Source: Haliscomenobacteraceae bacterium (GTDB lineage: Bacteria; Bacteroidota; Bacteroidia; Chitinophagales; Saprospiraceae). Taken from it: a DNA stretch of 37,663 nt. Of this stretch, positions 24,620-34,511 are shown one piece after another (the stretch's first letter is position 1; every line of letters begins with the position of its first letter). The DNA is taken from assembly GCA_947501115.1 (NCBI GenBank), contig CANMVX010000035.1:1-37663 (forward strand), read 5' to 3'. The notes beneath the pieces were generated by a model, which worked only from the letters and a program-made list of their open reading frames with translations, was not told where the DNA came from and made no database searches. The translations under genes and the position numbers were made by a program.

Positions 24620-27145
24620 TTATTCTTTTAAGGATTTGGCATAAAATAAATCAACAATCTGGGGTAACATCTTGTCAAAATCACCCGCTCCCAACATTAG
24701 TAATATTTCAGGTTGAACCTGATGAAACGTTTCTAATAACTCATCTGTTTCAATCAATTTTTTCTTTAAAATACTAATTTTTTGGAGTAAAAGAGCGGAA
24801 TCTATGCCTGGTATTGGCTGTTCTCTGGCTGGATAGATTGGCAGAAGGAAGAGACTATCTACAGCTGAAAGTGCCTCAGCAAATCCGTCTAAAAAATCTT
24901 TAGTTCTACTAAAAAGATGAGGTTGAAAAACGGCAGTAATTTTTTTACCAGGATAAAGTTCTCTTGCCGCTGATATTACTGCATTTAATTCTGTTGGATG
25001 ATGAGCATAATCGCTGATAATGACCATTTTGTCATTAACCAACTTAATATCAAACCGCCTTTGAATACCTTTAAATGTGAGTAAATTTTCACGAATAGCC
25101 TCCTCGCTTACGCCCAGTCGAAGGGCTATGGTAATAGCTACTACTGCGTTTAAAACATTATGTCTGCCCGGGAGAGAAAATTTTAGGTCTTTTATTAGAA
25201 CATTCTTATGTTGATAATCAAAGACCAGACCATTTGACTCCAATCTAATATTTACCGCTCTATAATCTCCCTCCTCTATACCAAAGGAATGTTTATTTTC
25301 AGTATTCGGAAATAAGTCAACGGAAGCTTGTTGAATCAGTAGCAGTCCATCTTCGGCCGTTTGAGCTGCAAAGGGTCTAAATCCTGTGTCTAGAAGAGAT
25401 TCTACAGAACCGTAAATATCAAGATGATCGGCGTCTGTTGATAAAATCGCCGCTATTTCCGGATGAAGATGTAAGAAAGACCTATCAAATTCATCGGCTT
25501 CAATAACGACCCAATCGGATTGACCGGAAACATAATTACCCCCAAAATTTTCAACAATTCCCCCAAGAAAAGCGGTACATGAAACTCCACCTTCTTTTAA
25601 TAAATGGGTGGTAATGGAAGAGGTTGTTGTCTTTCCGTGCGTACCTCCGATAGCAATGGTTTTCATATTTTTACTAATCAAACCAAGAATCTCCGCTCGT
25701 TTCATAAAAGGAAGACCACTACGCTGGAAAAATGCACAAATAGGATGTGAAAGAGGAACGGCCGGTGTATAAATTACGAGATCAATCGCCAGAGTATGAG
25801 GTTCAGTATAATTATTTTCGTAGCAAATATCCATGCCTTCTACCGATAGCTGATCCGTCAGCACTGTCTGGGTCTTATCGTACCCATATATTTTGACGCC
25901 CCTTTCATTAAAATATCTGGCAATGGCACTCATACCAATACCACCGATACCAATAAAATAAATATTTTTCAGATGTTGTAATGTCTTCATATTGCCACCT
26001 TTTTTCTTGTCCGAAGGGACAAATTGAAGAATTATATCCGCTAATTTTTCAGCTGCATCTGGAAAACCCAATCGAAGGGCATTTCTACCAAGGGCAGCTA
26101 AACATTCTTCATCTTGTATTAACTTAAAAACTTCAGGAAGGAGATCATCCTTAACATGATCGTCTTTTATGGTCATAGCCGCAGCGTTCTGCTGCAAACT
26201 CAAGGCATTTTTTGTTTGATGATCTTCTGCCACATTGGGAGAAGGAATTAAAATAGAAGGCTTACCCAATAAACAAATCTCCGCGATGGTCAGTGCACCT
26301 GCTCTGCACACCACTAAATCAGCTGCCTGATAGGCCATAGACATGTCTTCAATAAAAGGCATAACATTAATCTGGGGTAAGTTACCTGATTCACTTTCCA
26401 TGCATAAGGAGGCATAAAACTTTCCACACTGCCATATAAATTGTACTTCCTGATTTGCCAAAAGTAAATCTTTACCAAAGATCATTGCATTATTCAAGGT
26501 TTTGGCGCCCAGGCTTCCCCCCGCAACAAAAACGATCTTTTTTAATGGATCCAACTTAAAATATTGACAAGCTGTGTCTCTATCAGGTAATTGAGAAGGA
26601 TATAAAGCACTTCGAACAGGATTTCCCGTTAAAACCATCTTTTTTGCCGGAAAAACCAAATCCATATCTGGAAAGGCAACCCCAATTTTATCTACAAATC
26701 TGGCCAGAATTTTATTGGTTACACCTGCATAAGAATTTTGTTCTTGAATAACCGTAGGGATTTTCAATAATACAGCGGCAAATAAAGCAGGACCACTGGC
26801 ATAACCTCCAACACCAACCACCACATCTGGCTTAAATCGGTGAAGGATTGAGATTGCCTGCCAAATACTATGAATCACTTTTATTGGAAACAGGATATTT
26901 TTAGAACTAAAACTTCTATCAAAACCACTAATCCATAAACCTTTGATAGGATAACCTGCTTTCGGAACGGCCTGCATTTCCAGTTTCTCCTGAGCACCAA
27001 CAAATAAGATATCGGAATCCGGATATTTTACTTTAATAGCGTCAGCCATAGCAATCGCAGGAAAAATATGACCACCTGTTCCACCGCCACTGATAAGTAT
27101 TCGGGGAGCGGCACTATCCAATTTTTTATTGATTTGTTGCAACAT
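24620..27145 (-). CDS. murG-murC: MurG-MurC fusion frame: lipid II GlcNAc transferase joined to UDP-MurNAc-L-alanine ligase
   Basis: One uninterrupted 841-codon frame. Residues 1-385 are MurG, which adds GlcNAc to lipid I at the membrane: ISGGGTGGHIFPA (18-30) and the second GT-B motif region VVCRAGALTIAEI are intact. Residues 386-841 are a full-length MurC (456 aa), the cytoplasmic ATP-dependent ligase that adds L-Ala to UDP-MurNAc: FIGIGGIGMSAIARY (about 397-411), the P-loop GGTHGKTTTSS (about 500-510) and DYAHHPTELNAVI. The join reads SDKKKGGNMKTL, where the Met is a plausible native MurC start preceded by AAGGTGG. The join lies at six A residues (26000-26005 on this strand), and one A fewer would separate the genes with an ATGA overlap. 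It is therefore either a true fusion, a slippage-controlled pair, or a base error. The start overlaps ftsW by 20 bases. Confidence 0.9.
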   Translation of the reverse strand: MLQQINKKLDSAAPRILISGGGTGGHIFPAIAMADAIKVKYPDSDILFVGAQEKLEMQAVPKAGYPIKGLWISGFDRSFSSKNILFPIKVIHSIWQAISILHRFKPDVVVGVGGYASGPALFAAVLLKIPTVIQEQNSYAGVTNKILARFVDKIGVAFPDMDLVFPAKKMVLTGNPVRSALYPSQLPDRDTACQYFKLDPLKKIVFVAGGSLGAKTLNNAMIFGKDLLLANQEVQFIWQCGKFYASLCMESESGNLPQINVMPFIEDMSMAYQAADLVVCRAGALTIAEICLLGKPSILIPSPNVAEDHQTKNALSLQQNAAAMTIKDDHVKDDLLPEVFKLIQDEECLAALGRNALRLGFPDAAEKLADIILQFVPSDKKKGGNMKTLQHLKNIYFIGIGGIGMSAIARYFNERGVKIYGYDKTQTVLTDQLSVEGMDICYENNYTEPHTLAIDLVIYTPAVPLSHPICAFFQRSGLPFMKRAEILGLISKNMKTIAIGGTHGKTTTSSITTHLLKEGGVSCTAFLGGIVENFGGNYVSGQSDWVVIEADEFDRSFLHLHPEIAAILSTDADHLDIYGSVESLLDTGFRPFAAQTAEDGLLLIQQASVDLFPNTENKHSFGIEEGDYRAVNIRLESNGLVFDYQHKNVLIKDLKFSLPGRHNVLNAVVAITIALRLGVSEEAIRENLLTFKGIQRRFDIKLVNDKMVIISDYAHHPTELNAVISAARELYPGKKITAVFQPHLFSRTKDFLDGFAEALSAVDSLFLLPIYPAREQPIPGIDSALLLQKISILKKKLIETDELLETFHQVQPEILLMLGAGDFDKMLPQIVDLFYAKSLKE
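25987..26005 (-). other. Possible murG/murC junction: A6 run, SD-like site and hidden ATGA
   Basis: On the minus strand the bases read AAAAAAGGTGGCAATATGA. In the frame given, AAA AAA GGT GGC AAT ATG joins MurG to MurC. If one A is lost, the frame reads AAA AAG GTG GCA ATA TGA, so MurG would end KKKVAI and its TGA would overlap the MurC ATG as ATGA. The AAGGTGG before the ATG can serve as a ribosome binding site for MurC in either case. Confidence 0.75.
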
Positions 27146-28289
27146 CCGTACTTATGTTTGAAGATTCTACAAATTTACTTACCGAAAGAATGATACCCAA
27201 TGAGATACAATTCATGATTATAGAAGTCCCACCCAGACTTATCATAGGTAAAGTTACCCCAGTGACGGGAACCAGGTGAGTAGCCACCGCTATATTTATA
27301 AAAGCCTGAAAAACAAAACTGAAACCAAGACCTGTAACTACGATGGCACCAAAGGCCTTTGTACTTTTTGTTACCAGACGTGTTATTCTAAAAAAGAAGC
27401 CCAAATAAAGAGAAATAACAAAGAAACCGCCCAATAAACCATATTCTTCCACTAAAATGGCATAAATAAAGTCGGCGAAAGAAGAAGGAAGAAAATTTCT
27501 TTGAATACTCTGCCCAGGGCCTGTACCAAAGAAACCACCATTAGCTATAGCAATCTTAGACTGCTGTACCTGAAAGCCTCCATCAGAGTCCGTGGTAAAC
27601 TCTCTGATCCTTTCTATCCAAGTAGCCAATCTTACCAAATCCGGAAAAAAGTGACCTAAAAGAATGAGTATTGAAAAAGCAATAATAGCCAGTACAACTA
27701 ACATTAAAATATATTTAACGGCTACCCTTCCAACAAACATCATAGTAATACAGGTAGAAAAAAGGAGCAGCGCCGTAGATAAATCGGCGGGAGCAATGAG
27801 AAAACAAATGATGATTACAGGCAATATAAGGGGTAAAAAGGCACTTTTGAAATCCTTTATATTCGACTGTTTCGAGGAAATCGTTCTGGCTAAATATAAA
27901 ATCAGGGCTAATCGTGCAAAATCTGACGATTGAAAGGTTAAACCTAAAGCAGTAATTTTAATCCACCTTCGGGCAGAATTTATATCTGCACCAAAGAACA
28001 AGGTAAAAATAAGTAAAGGAATCGCCACCGCGAATAAAAATGGTGCTATCCTATGAAAACGTAGATAATGCAACCTATGAAGGACATACATGATAAAAAA
28101 TCCAAAAAGAACGATGAAACCTTGTTTTATGATATAATGTTCGGTGTTTCCATCTTGTTCCTTATGTGCAAGACTCCCAGTAGAAGAATAAACGCCTAAG
28201 AAAGAAACCAATGTCATCAGAGAAATAAGCACCCAAATGACTCTATCTCCCTTTAATTCTGTTTTAAGATTTGATATAAATCCCGTCAT
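27126..28289 (-). CDS. ftsW: SEDS-family peptidoglycan polymerase FtsW
   Basis: A 387-aa polytopic membrane protein of the SEDS family, which polymerises lipid II into glycan strands at the septum together with its partner PBP. About ten hydrophobic segments fit the family. Typical motifs are INSARRWI (about residues 103-110), QSSDFARLALILYLA (about 119-133) and NGGFFGTGPGQS (about 249-260). Others are FADFIYAILVEEYG (about 270-283) and HLVPVTGVTLPMISLGGTS (about 336-354). Its ATG overlaps the murD stop as ATGA and its end overlaps murG by 20 bases, so translation is probably coupled through the cluster. FtsW is preferred over RodA because of the dcw context. Confidence 0.95.
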   Translation of the reverse strand: MTGFISNLKTELKGDRVIWVLISLMTLVSFLGVYSSTGSLAHKEQDGNTEHYIIKQGFIVLFGFFIMYVLHRLHYLRFHRIAPFLFAVAIPLLIFTLFFGADINSARRWIKITALGLTFQSSDFARLALILYLARTISSKQSNIKDFKSAFLPLILPVIIICFLIAPADLSTALLLFSTCITMMFVGRVAVKYILMLVVLAIIAFSILILLGHFFPDLVRLATWIERIREFTTDSDGGFQVQQSKIAIANGGFFGTGPGQSIQRNFLPSSFADFIYAILVEEYGLLGGFFVISLYLGFFFRITRLVTKSTKAFGAIVVTGLGFSFVFQAFINIAVATHLVPVTGVTLPMISLGGTSIIMNCISLGIILSVSKFVESSNISTDVATNQ

Positions 28290-29605
28290 ATTCCCAATTT
28301 TAGTGCGTTAACCGCCGTTCTAAATTGGTTTCCCCTATCCTCATAATTTTTATACAAATCGAAACTGGCACATGCGGGCGAGAGCAAAACGATTCCATCC
28401 GGTTGAGCCAAAACAAAAGCTTCATTAACGGCCTCCTGCATAGATGAAATTTCCACAAAAGGCACCAAATTTTTGAACACCTTTCTGAGAGGTTTATTAT
28501 CAGCACCAATAGCAACAATGGCTTTAACCCTGGAGGCAATCAAAGGTAATATTTCATTATAATCGTTTCCCTTATCGAGCCCTCCAGCTAACCAAACGAC
28601 TGGTTTTGTCATTGCTTCAAGGGCAAAATACACTGCATTTACGTTGGTTCCTTTACTATCGTTTACAAAAAGCACTTGATTAATTTCCGCAATTTTTTCT
28701 AATCTATGAGGGTCATTTTTAAACGAAAGAAGACCTTCCTGAATTAATTCAGGTGAAACGCCCATCTGGATGGCCGTTTGAATGGCAAAAGCAGCATTCA
28801 TTGCATTATGCTTTCCTAAAAGCGCGGTATGCTGCAAATTAAAAAGGTGACCGGCTATGTTTAGCCAGTCACCAGACAACATAGATTGGGAGATCTTCAC
28901 AAATCTGGAAGTCAAATAATAATTACTATATCGTTGAGCAGTTTCTTTGTCATCTATATTTATGATAAAAGTATCCTCTTCTGATTGATTTTCTGCTATT
29001 TTAAATTTCGCATCGGCATAAGCGTCGAGTTTAAACTGATAACGGTCTAAATGATCTGGTGTAATATTTAATAAAATAGAGATATCTGGTCTGAATTTCA
29101 ATATGCCATCGAGCTGAAAACTGCTAAGTTCAAGCACATAAAAAGGCTTAGGATCTTGTGCCACCATAGCAGCGAAACTTAAACCAATATTTCCACCTAA
29201 ACCCACATCGAGCCCACCTGTTTTTAGCAAATGATAAATCAATCTGGTGGTCGTTGTTTTTCCATTTGTACCGGTAATGCCAATAATGAAAGATTGGGTG
29301 TACCAGGAAGCAAACTCAATTTCAGAAACGATGGTTTTTCCTGATTCTCTTAATTGTTTAACTACGGGAACATGATCGGGAATTCCCGGACTTTTTACAA
29401 CGATGTCAGCGGTCATCAAGCGCAACAAGTTATGAGAACCCATTTCGAAAGGAATATCATTTTGCTTTAACACTTGAAGGTAATGATCGGAAATAGAACC
29501 TTTTTCAGATAAAAAGACTTCCCATCCTTGTTTTTTACCAAGAATGGCCGCACCGACACCACTTTCACCTCCCCCTAAAATGAGTAATCGCTTTCCTTGA
29601 ATCAT
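28286..29605 (-). CDS. murD: UDP-N-acetylmuramoyl-L-alanine--D-glutamate ligase
   Basis: A 439-aa cytoplasmic ATP-dependent ligase that adds D-Glu to UDP-MurNAc-L-Ala. The N-terminal domain has LLILGGGESGVGAAIL (about residues 7-22), then the P-loop TGTNGKTTTT (111-120), LELSSFQLD (about 155-163) and ITPDHLDRY in the central domain. The C-terminal domain has NDSKGTN (about 310-316), WLAGGLDKG and LLSPACASFD. The frame extends upstream to 29665, overlapping mraY by 58 bases, but the ATG at 29605 gives the normal MIQGKRLLILGG start and sits 2 bases after the mraY stop, with AAGGTAG just before it. It overlaps ftsW as ATGA. Confidence 0.97.
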   Translation of the reverse strand: MIQGKRLLILGGGESGVGAAILGKKQGWEVFLSEKGSISDHYLQVLKQNDIPFEMGSHNLLRLMTADIVVKSPGIPDHVPVVKQLRESGKTIVSEIEFASWYTQSFIIGITGTNGKTTTTRLIYHLLKTGGLDVGLGGNIGLSFAAMVAQDPKPFYVLELSSFQLDGILKFRPDISILLNITPDHLDRYQFKLDAYADAKFKIAENQSEEDTFIINIDDKETAQRYSNYYLTSRFVKISQSMLSGDWLNIAGHLFNLQHTALLGKHNAMNAAFAIQTAIQMGVSPELIQEGLLSFKNDPHRLEKIAEINQVLFVNDSKGTNVNAVYFALEAMTKPVVWLAGGLDKGNDYNEILPLIASRVKAIVAIGADNKPLRKVFKNLVPFVEISSMQEAVNEAFVLAQPDGIVLLSPACASFDLYKNYEDRGNQFRTAVNALKLGI

Positions 29606-29607
29606 AG

Positions 29608-30873
29608 CTACCTTATTTTTAGAGTTATGAGGGTGAACACGGCCAATAAGACACCTACCAACCAAAAACGGGTTACTATTTTCACCTCATGAATTCCCTT
29701 TTTCTGGAAATGATGATGAATGGGCGACATTAAAAAAATACGTTTTCCCTCCCCATATTTCTTTTTCGTATATTTAAAATAAGCAACCTGAATAATCACA
29801 GATAGACTTTCTATAACAAAAACACCGCATAAAACTGGCAATATCAATTCCTTACGTAAAATTATTGCTAAAGCCCCTATGATTCCGCCCAAAGTCAAAC
29901 TCCCTGTATCTCCCATAAATATTTGAGCCGGAAAACTATTATACCATAAAAAGCCAAGGCAAGCTCCGAGTAAAGCACCTGTAAAAATGAGTAGTTCCCC
30001 TGATCCTGGAAGATGAAGGATGTTGAGATAATTGGCAGCAATAGCGTTTCCGGAAACATAAGCGAAAATGCCTAAGGTCATGGCAATAATCCCTGAAACG
30101 CCAGTAGCGAGACCATCTAAACCATCGGTTAAATTAGCTGCATTGGACACACCAGTGACAATGAAGATAACGACTGGGATAAAAATCAACCAAATCCAAT
30201 ATTTATTCGCCTGCGCCTTAATAGGAATTAAAGCAGCGTAATTAAGTTGATTACCCTTCATAAAAGGGATATTCGTTAGGGTTGTTTTATAATCCGCCTT
30301 TTCTGAAATGCCCTGATTAGTTTGGGTATAAATATAATCACCAACCCTATCCTTATCGTTCAGACCCAACAATATGGCATCTTCGGTGTCCATACGAACT
30401 ACAATTTGGTCGCTTCCAAGCATCATGAGCGCAATAATAAGCCCCAGACCAATCTGTCCCGCAATTTTAAATTTACCCTTTAAACCCTGCTTATCTTTTT
30501 TAAAGACCTTGATATAATCATCTATAAAGCCAATGACGCCCATCCAGGTCGTTGCAATGATCATCATAATAATGTAGATATTATCAAGTCGGCTAACCAA
30601 TAAAGTAGGAATTAAAATGGCGAGAATAATAATAATTCCGCCCATGGTAGGTGTGCCTTGCTTTTGAATTTGACCTTGTAAACCCAGGTCGCGAATAGAC
30701 TCACCAATTTGCAATTTCCTTAAATAATTAATAATTACGCCACCGAAAACAAGGGAGATTAGCAAAGAAAAAATGACCGCAAGTCCAGCACGGAAAGTAA
30801 TATATTGGAAAAGACCCGCCCCTGGAAAGTGTCCACTATAACGATTCAGCCATTCGAAAAGGTCAACTAACAT
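29608..30873 (-). CDS. mraY: Phospho-N-acetylmuramoyl-pentapeptide-transferase MraY
   Basis: A 421-aa inner-membrane enzyme that transfers phospho-MurNAc-pentapeptide to undecaprenyl phosphate to make lipid I. Ten hydrophobic segments are expected and visible. The catalytic and substrate motifs are GTPTMGG (about residues 73-79), FIDDYIKV (about 116-123), [16 protein letters not shown] (about 243-258) and [12 protein letters not shown] (about 318-329). Between the fifth and sixth segments lies an extra polar insertion of about 60 residues (about 160-220), the longer loop typical of Bacteroidota MraY compared with the 360-aa enzyme of E. coli. It follows murE by 6 bases. It uses the carrier lipid produced by UppP. 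Confidence 0.97.
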   Translation of the reverse strand: MLVDLFEWLNRYSGHFPGAGLFQYITFRAGLAVIFSLLISLVFGGVIINYLRKLQIGESIRDLGLQGQIQKQGTPTMGGIIIILAILIPTLLVSRLDNIYIIMMIIATTWMGVIGFIDDYIKVFKKDKQGLKGKFKIAGQIGLGLIIALMMLGSDQIVVRMDTEDAILLGLNDKDRVGDYIYTQTNQGISEKADYKTTLTNIPFMKGNQLNYAALIPIKAQANKYWIWLIFIPVVIFIVTGVSNAANLTDGLDGLATGVSGIIAMTLGIFAYVSGNAIAANYLNILHLPGSGELLIFTGALLGACLGFLWYNSFPAQIFMGDTGSLTLGGIIGALAIILRKELILPVLCGVFVIESLSVIIQVAYFKYTKKKYGEGKRIFLMSPIHHHFQKKGIHEVKIVTRFWLVGVLLAVFTLITLKIR

Positions 30874-30879
30874 AGCGTA

Positions 30880-32358
30880 TTAATTATTTAAGTCTTTAAA
30901 ATCACCTAATAAAGTTTCGCGAAGGACAGCCTTGTCATCAAAAGGATATCGAACGCCCAATATTTCCTGGTAAGGTTCATGACCTTTCCCAGCCACTAAC
31001 AGAATATCTCCATTTTTAACTAAATGACAAGCGGTTCGTATCGCTTCACGCCGATCTGTTATTTGCAGCGTGTTCTTTAATTGATCTGAGGAAAGTCCGG
31101 CAGCCATTTCATTTATAATGGCCACCGGTTCCTCTGTTCTGGGATTATCTGAAGTTAATATTATTAAATGGCTCCAATCGGCAGCAACTTTTGCCATTTT
31201 AGGTCTTTTCTCGCGATCTCTGTCACCACCACAACCAATAACGGTAAGCACATTTACGCTTTGTGGTTTCATTTTATGAATGGTTTCCAAGACTTTAAGC
31301 AAGGCATCTGGTGTATGTGCATAATCAACAATCGCCATTACGTTAGTCTGAGGAACCTTAAAATAATCGAATCTTCCGGCGGCGGCGGTTAAACCGCTCA
31401 GCTTGGTTCTAAGCAAGGTATCTTCTATACCAAGCAGAGAAGCGGTAGCATAAACAGCCGTTAAATTATAGGCATTAAATTCACCCATAAGTCTGGTAAA
31501 CATCTCTTTACCGTTTATCTCTATATGCAAACCCTCCAAACCATTCGTTATCAGGCGAGTTTTAAAAGAAGCCATTCTTTTTAACGCATAGGTATGAATA
31601 TCGGCTTTGGTATTTTGAACCATAACCATTCCCCTTTTGTCATCAATATTTACTAAAGCGAAAGCATTTTTGGGCAAGTCGTCAAAAAACTGCTTTTTAG
31701 CTTTTAAATAATGGTCAAAAGTTCCGTGATAATCTAAATGATCATGTGTAATATTAGTAAAAATAGCCCCCTTAAACTGAATACCTGCAATTCTGTGCTG
31801 GTGAATGGCATGGGAACTTACCTCCATGAAAACATACTGACAACCCAAGGCAAGCATTTCAGAAAAAAGACCTTGTAATTGCGCGGCGTCCGGGGTGGTA
31901 TGCGTAGCTGGAATAATCTTATCAGCTATTTTAACTTCAATGGTTGAAATTAATCCGCAAGTATAACCTAAAGAGGTAAACAGGTCAAATAGCAAGGTTG
32001 CTGTGGTAGTTTTTCCGTTTGTACCTGTAACTCCAACGACGTTGAGCCCCCGGGTTGGATAATCATACCAGGCAGACATCAACCAACCAAAGGAGTAGCC
32101 TGCATTTTCCACTATCACGACACATATATCATCGGGAATATTTACGTCACAATATTCACAAACAATACAGGTTGCACCTTGTGAGACTGCATTTTGAATA
32201 AACTGATGACCATTGGTTTGAACACCCTTTATTGCAACGAAAACAGACCCTGCAACCACACGACGTGAATCGGCAGTTACCCCTGTAACAGAGATATTTG
32301 CATGACCGCTTTGAATGCGATGAGGCTGAGAGATCAGTAGATTCTTTAATTCTTTCAT
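30880..32358 (-). CDS. murE: UDP-MurNAc-L-Ala-D-Glu--2,6-diaminopimelate ligase
   Basis: A 492-aa cytoplasmic ligase that adds the third amino acid of the stem peptide. The P-loop is TGTNGKTTT (111-119). The motif SDNPRTEEP (about residues 402-410) contains DNPR, which in the Mur family marks binding of meso-diaminopimelate rather than L-lysine. Other family segments are THTTPDAAQLQGLF (about 151-164), VSSHAIHQHRIAG and YAHTPDALLKVL. The start overlaps the ftsI stop as ATGA. The DNPR motif implies a meso-DAP peptidoglycan, in agreement with Bacteroidota. Confidence 0.97.
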   Translation of the reverse strand: MKELKNLLISQPHRIQSGHANISVTGVTADSRRVVAGSVFVAIKGVQTNGHQFIQNAVSQGATCIVCEYCDVNIPDDICVVIVENAGYSFGWLMSAWYDYPTRGLNVVGVTGTNGKTTTATLLFDLFTSLGYTCGLISTIEVKIADKIIPATHTTPDAAQLQGLFSEMLALGCQYVFMEVSSHAIHQHRIAGIQFKGAIFTNITHDHLDYHGTFDHYLKAKKQFFDDLPKNAFALVNIDDKRGMVMVQNTKADIHTYALKRMASFKTRLITNGLEGLHIEINGKEMFTRLMGEFNAYNLTAVYATASLLGIEDTLLRTKLSGLTAAAGRFDYFKVPQTNVMAIVDYAHTPDALLKVLETIHKMKPQSVNVLTVIGCGGDRDREKRPKMAKVAADWSHLIILTSDNPRTEEPVAIINEMAAGLSSDQLKNTLQITDRREAIRTACHLVKNGDILLVAGKGHEPYQEILGVRYPFDDKAVLRETLLGDFKDLNN

Positions 32359-34508
32359 CGTAGCATCAGGTGAATCGTTTGACCATTTGTTTTCGTACCC
32401 GGTTGCACCGATTGATGAACCACCTTTCCTACCCCTTCGATAGACACCTTTAATCCCTTATTTTCCAATAAATAGATCGCGTCCTTTAATCCGGCACCTA
32501 AGACGGAAGGGACTTTATGCTGCTGAATATTTGGTTTTTTTACATCGAGATGATTTTCATTTCCCTTTAACACCGTCCAGTTTGAGTCGAAGAGACCTTC
32601 AAACGGAAGATCTAAAAAGGAGAGTAAATATTTCATATCCTTTGAATTACCAAAATCGAAACCAGGTAAATCGAGTTGAGCCAGTAAAGGTTTTACTTTT
32701 GAATTAACAGGAGGATGAAGATCAATAGATGAAAAATATATCTTATCCGCTATTTCGCGAAAAACCGGACCTGCTACATCGCTTCCATAATATCCATTTT
32801 TCAGAGGATTATGAATGACTACGACACAAGAATACTTAGGATTATCGGCGGGAAAATAGCCCACAAAGGAAGCTCTGTACCCACCTTTATGTTGTTCATT
32901 GGAAGAAAGTCTTTGATAATTTGTTTGCGCCGTACCTGTTTTTCCTGCGAAAGAATACTGGGAAGTACTGAGCTTGCTTGCTGTACCACGAACGACTACA
33001 TTACGCAGTAATTCTTTGATTTTAGCAATAGACTCAGTACTGGCAATCTTCTTTTTCATTACATCGGGAGTAAACTCCTGAATCCAGGCACCATCATGTT
33101 GCACACCTTTGACTAGGAAGGGACGCATTAATTTGCCATCATTTGCGATAGCATTATAAAAATTAAGGAGTTGCAACGGTGTCAGACTTAATTCATATCC
33201 AATAGCCATCCAGGGAAGTGTCGTACCACTCCAATTATCTTCACTGCTGTATGCTTTTTTAAAATAGGGTAAAGCCTCCCCTTCAATATCTTTTTGTGAG
33301 GTATTATGCAGATTAAATTGCTCCAATGTTTTCAAAAATTGAGCGGCTGATAATTTCTCACTTTCCTCTACGGAGCCTGAAAAGTAACGGCTCAGGGTTC
33401 TGGCCATCCCTACATTCGAAGAAATTTCAAAAGCTCTACTCACTGAAATAGATTCTAATGACTTACTTTCTTCAGCTACATCCAACATTTTATCTCCATA
33501 GAAATTAGCCACACCTTTAGAAATTTTAACTTCCTCATTCAGATCGATGTCCGTATTTTCAAGGATAGCCAGCATGGTTGCGGCCTTGAAGGTGGAACCA
33601 GGTTCAACGGACATACCAATGGCATAATTGAACCCCTCGGTGTATTCGCCTTGAAATCTACCCAAATTGGCAATAGCCTTAATCTCGCCTGTTTTAACTT
33701 CCATAACTACGGCTGTTCCCCATTCGGCCTCGTGATATTTCATTGCTTTAAGCAACGAATTTTCAGTTAATTCCTGAAAATTTATGTCCAGCGTGGTAAC
33801 CACATCGCTTCCATCTTTAGGATTAATACTATTGAGGTCTTCCAGAGGCAACCAGATATCATTTTTTCTATTCACTCTAAGCATATACTGTTGCCCGGGA
33901 GCGCCTTTAAGCGTATTATTAAATGACCCTTCAATGCCTACTGGCTTAGCGCCCTCCCTAAGATATCCAATAGTTCTTTGGGCTAACAAATTAAAAGGCA
34001 TTCTTCTTTTACTGGACTGCTCAATGATGAGACCTCCTTTGAATTGCCCGTAATGGAAGAGAGGGAAGTTTTTAATTTTATTAAGTTCGGTATAGCTAAT
34101 TTTCTTTTTAATAAGAAATCGCCTGTTTTTCTCACTTTTCCTGAGGTTTTTTAGCTGCGCACTAATTTGTGACGGGCTTTTATCCCAACCCAAAGAATGG
34201 TGAAGTACGAAAGCCAAGGAGTCAATTTTCTCTTTGAAATCTACATCTCCTGGTGCTACAGGATCAAAATATACATCAAAATATGGTATGGAAGTAGCCA
34301 GGAGTGACCCATCGGAAGTTAAAATATTTCCACGGTGAGCCTCCAGATTTTTAAGTTTAATATTCTGAGAAGCGCCTTTATCTCTCCATTTTTGGCCATC
34401 TTTGATAGCGACAGAATAGGTTTTGAAAGCAACGAGACAAGCAAAAGGAAGTACTAGTCCAAACAACAAAAAATACATTCTAGAAAGCACTTCATTTCTG
34501 ATTTCCAT
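32355..34508 (-). CDS. ftsI: Septal penicillin-binding protein (FtsI/PBP3 type) with PASTA domain
   Basis: A 717-aa class B PBP that cross-links septal peptidoglycan, working with FtsW. One N-terminal membrane segment (about residues 13-32) is followed by the PBP dimerisation domain (about 55-215). The transpeptidase has the active-site STFK (Ser about 305), SSN (about 364-366) and KTGT (about 524-527). The C-terminal 70 residues form a PASTA domain (VPSVLGAGLKDAIYLLENKG), common in the Bacteroidota septal PBP and absent from E. coli FtsI. The region between KTG and PASTA contains a probable linker. It starts 3 bases after the ftsL-like gene and overlaps murE by 4 bases (ATGA). Confidence 0.95.
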   Translation of the reverse strand: MEIRNEVLSRMYFLLFGLVLPFACLVAFKTYSVAIKDGQKWRDKGASQNIKLKNLEAHRGNILTSDGSLLATSIPYFDVYFDPVAPGDVDFKEKIDSLAFVLHHSLGWDKSPSQISAQLKNLRKSEKNRRFLIKKKISYTELNKIKNFPLFHYGQFKGGLIIEQSSKRRMPFNLLAQRTIGYLREGAKPVGIEGSFNNTLKGAPGQQYMLRVNRKNDIWLPLEDLNSINPKDGSDVVTTLDINFQELTENSLLKAMKYHEAEWGTAVVMEVKTGEIKAIANLGRFQGEYTEGFNYAIGMSVEPGSTFKAATMLAILENTDIDLNEEVKISKGVANFYGDKMLDVAEESKSLESISVSRAFEISSNVGMARTLSRYFSGSVEESEKLSAAQFLKTLEQFNLHNTSQKDIEGEALPYFKKAYSSEDNWSGTTLPWMAIGYELSLTPLQLLNFYNAIANDGKLMRPFLVKGVQHDGAWIQEFTPDVMKKKIASTESIAKIKELLRNVVVRGTASKLSTSQYSFAGKTGTAQTNYQRLSSNEQHKGGYRASFVGYFPADNPKYSCVVVIHNPLKNGYYGSDVAGPVFREIADKIYFSSIDLHPPVNSKVKPLLAQLDLPGFDFGNSKDMKYLLSFLDLPFEGLFDSNWTVLKGNENHLDVKKPNIQQHKVPSVLGAGLKDAIYLLENKGLKVSIEGVGKVVHQSVQPGTKTNGQTIHLMLR

Positions 34509-34511
34509 GGC

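Noticed and set aside
25997-26006. Classic -1 ribosomal frameshift site (A AAA AAG) at murG/murC
   Set aside because: The heptamer is out of register for -1 slippage from the MurG frame, and -1 reading gives no nearby stop; only the loss of one A, or +1 slippage, yields the TGA.
29606-29665. Extended murD start overlapping mraY
   Set aside because: The ATG at 29605 gives the conserved MurD N-terminus, sits 2 bases after the mraY stop and has a purine-rich site before it.
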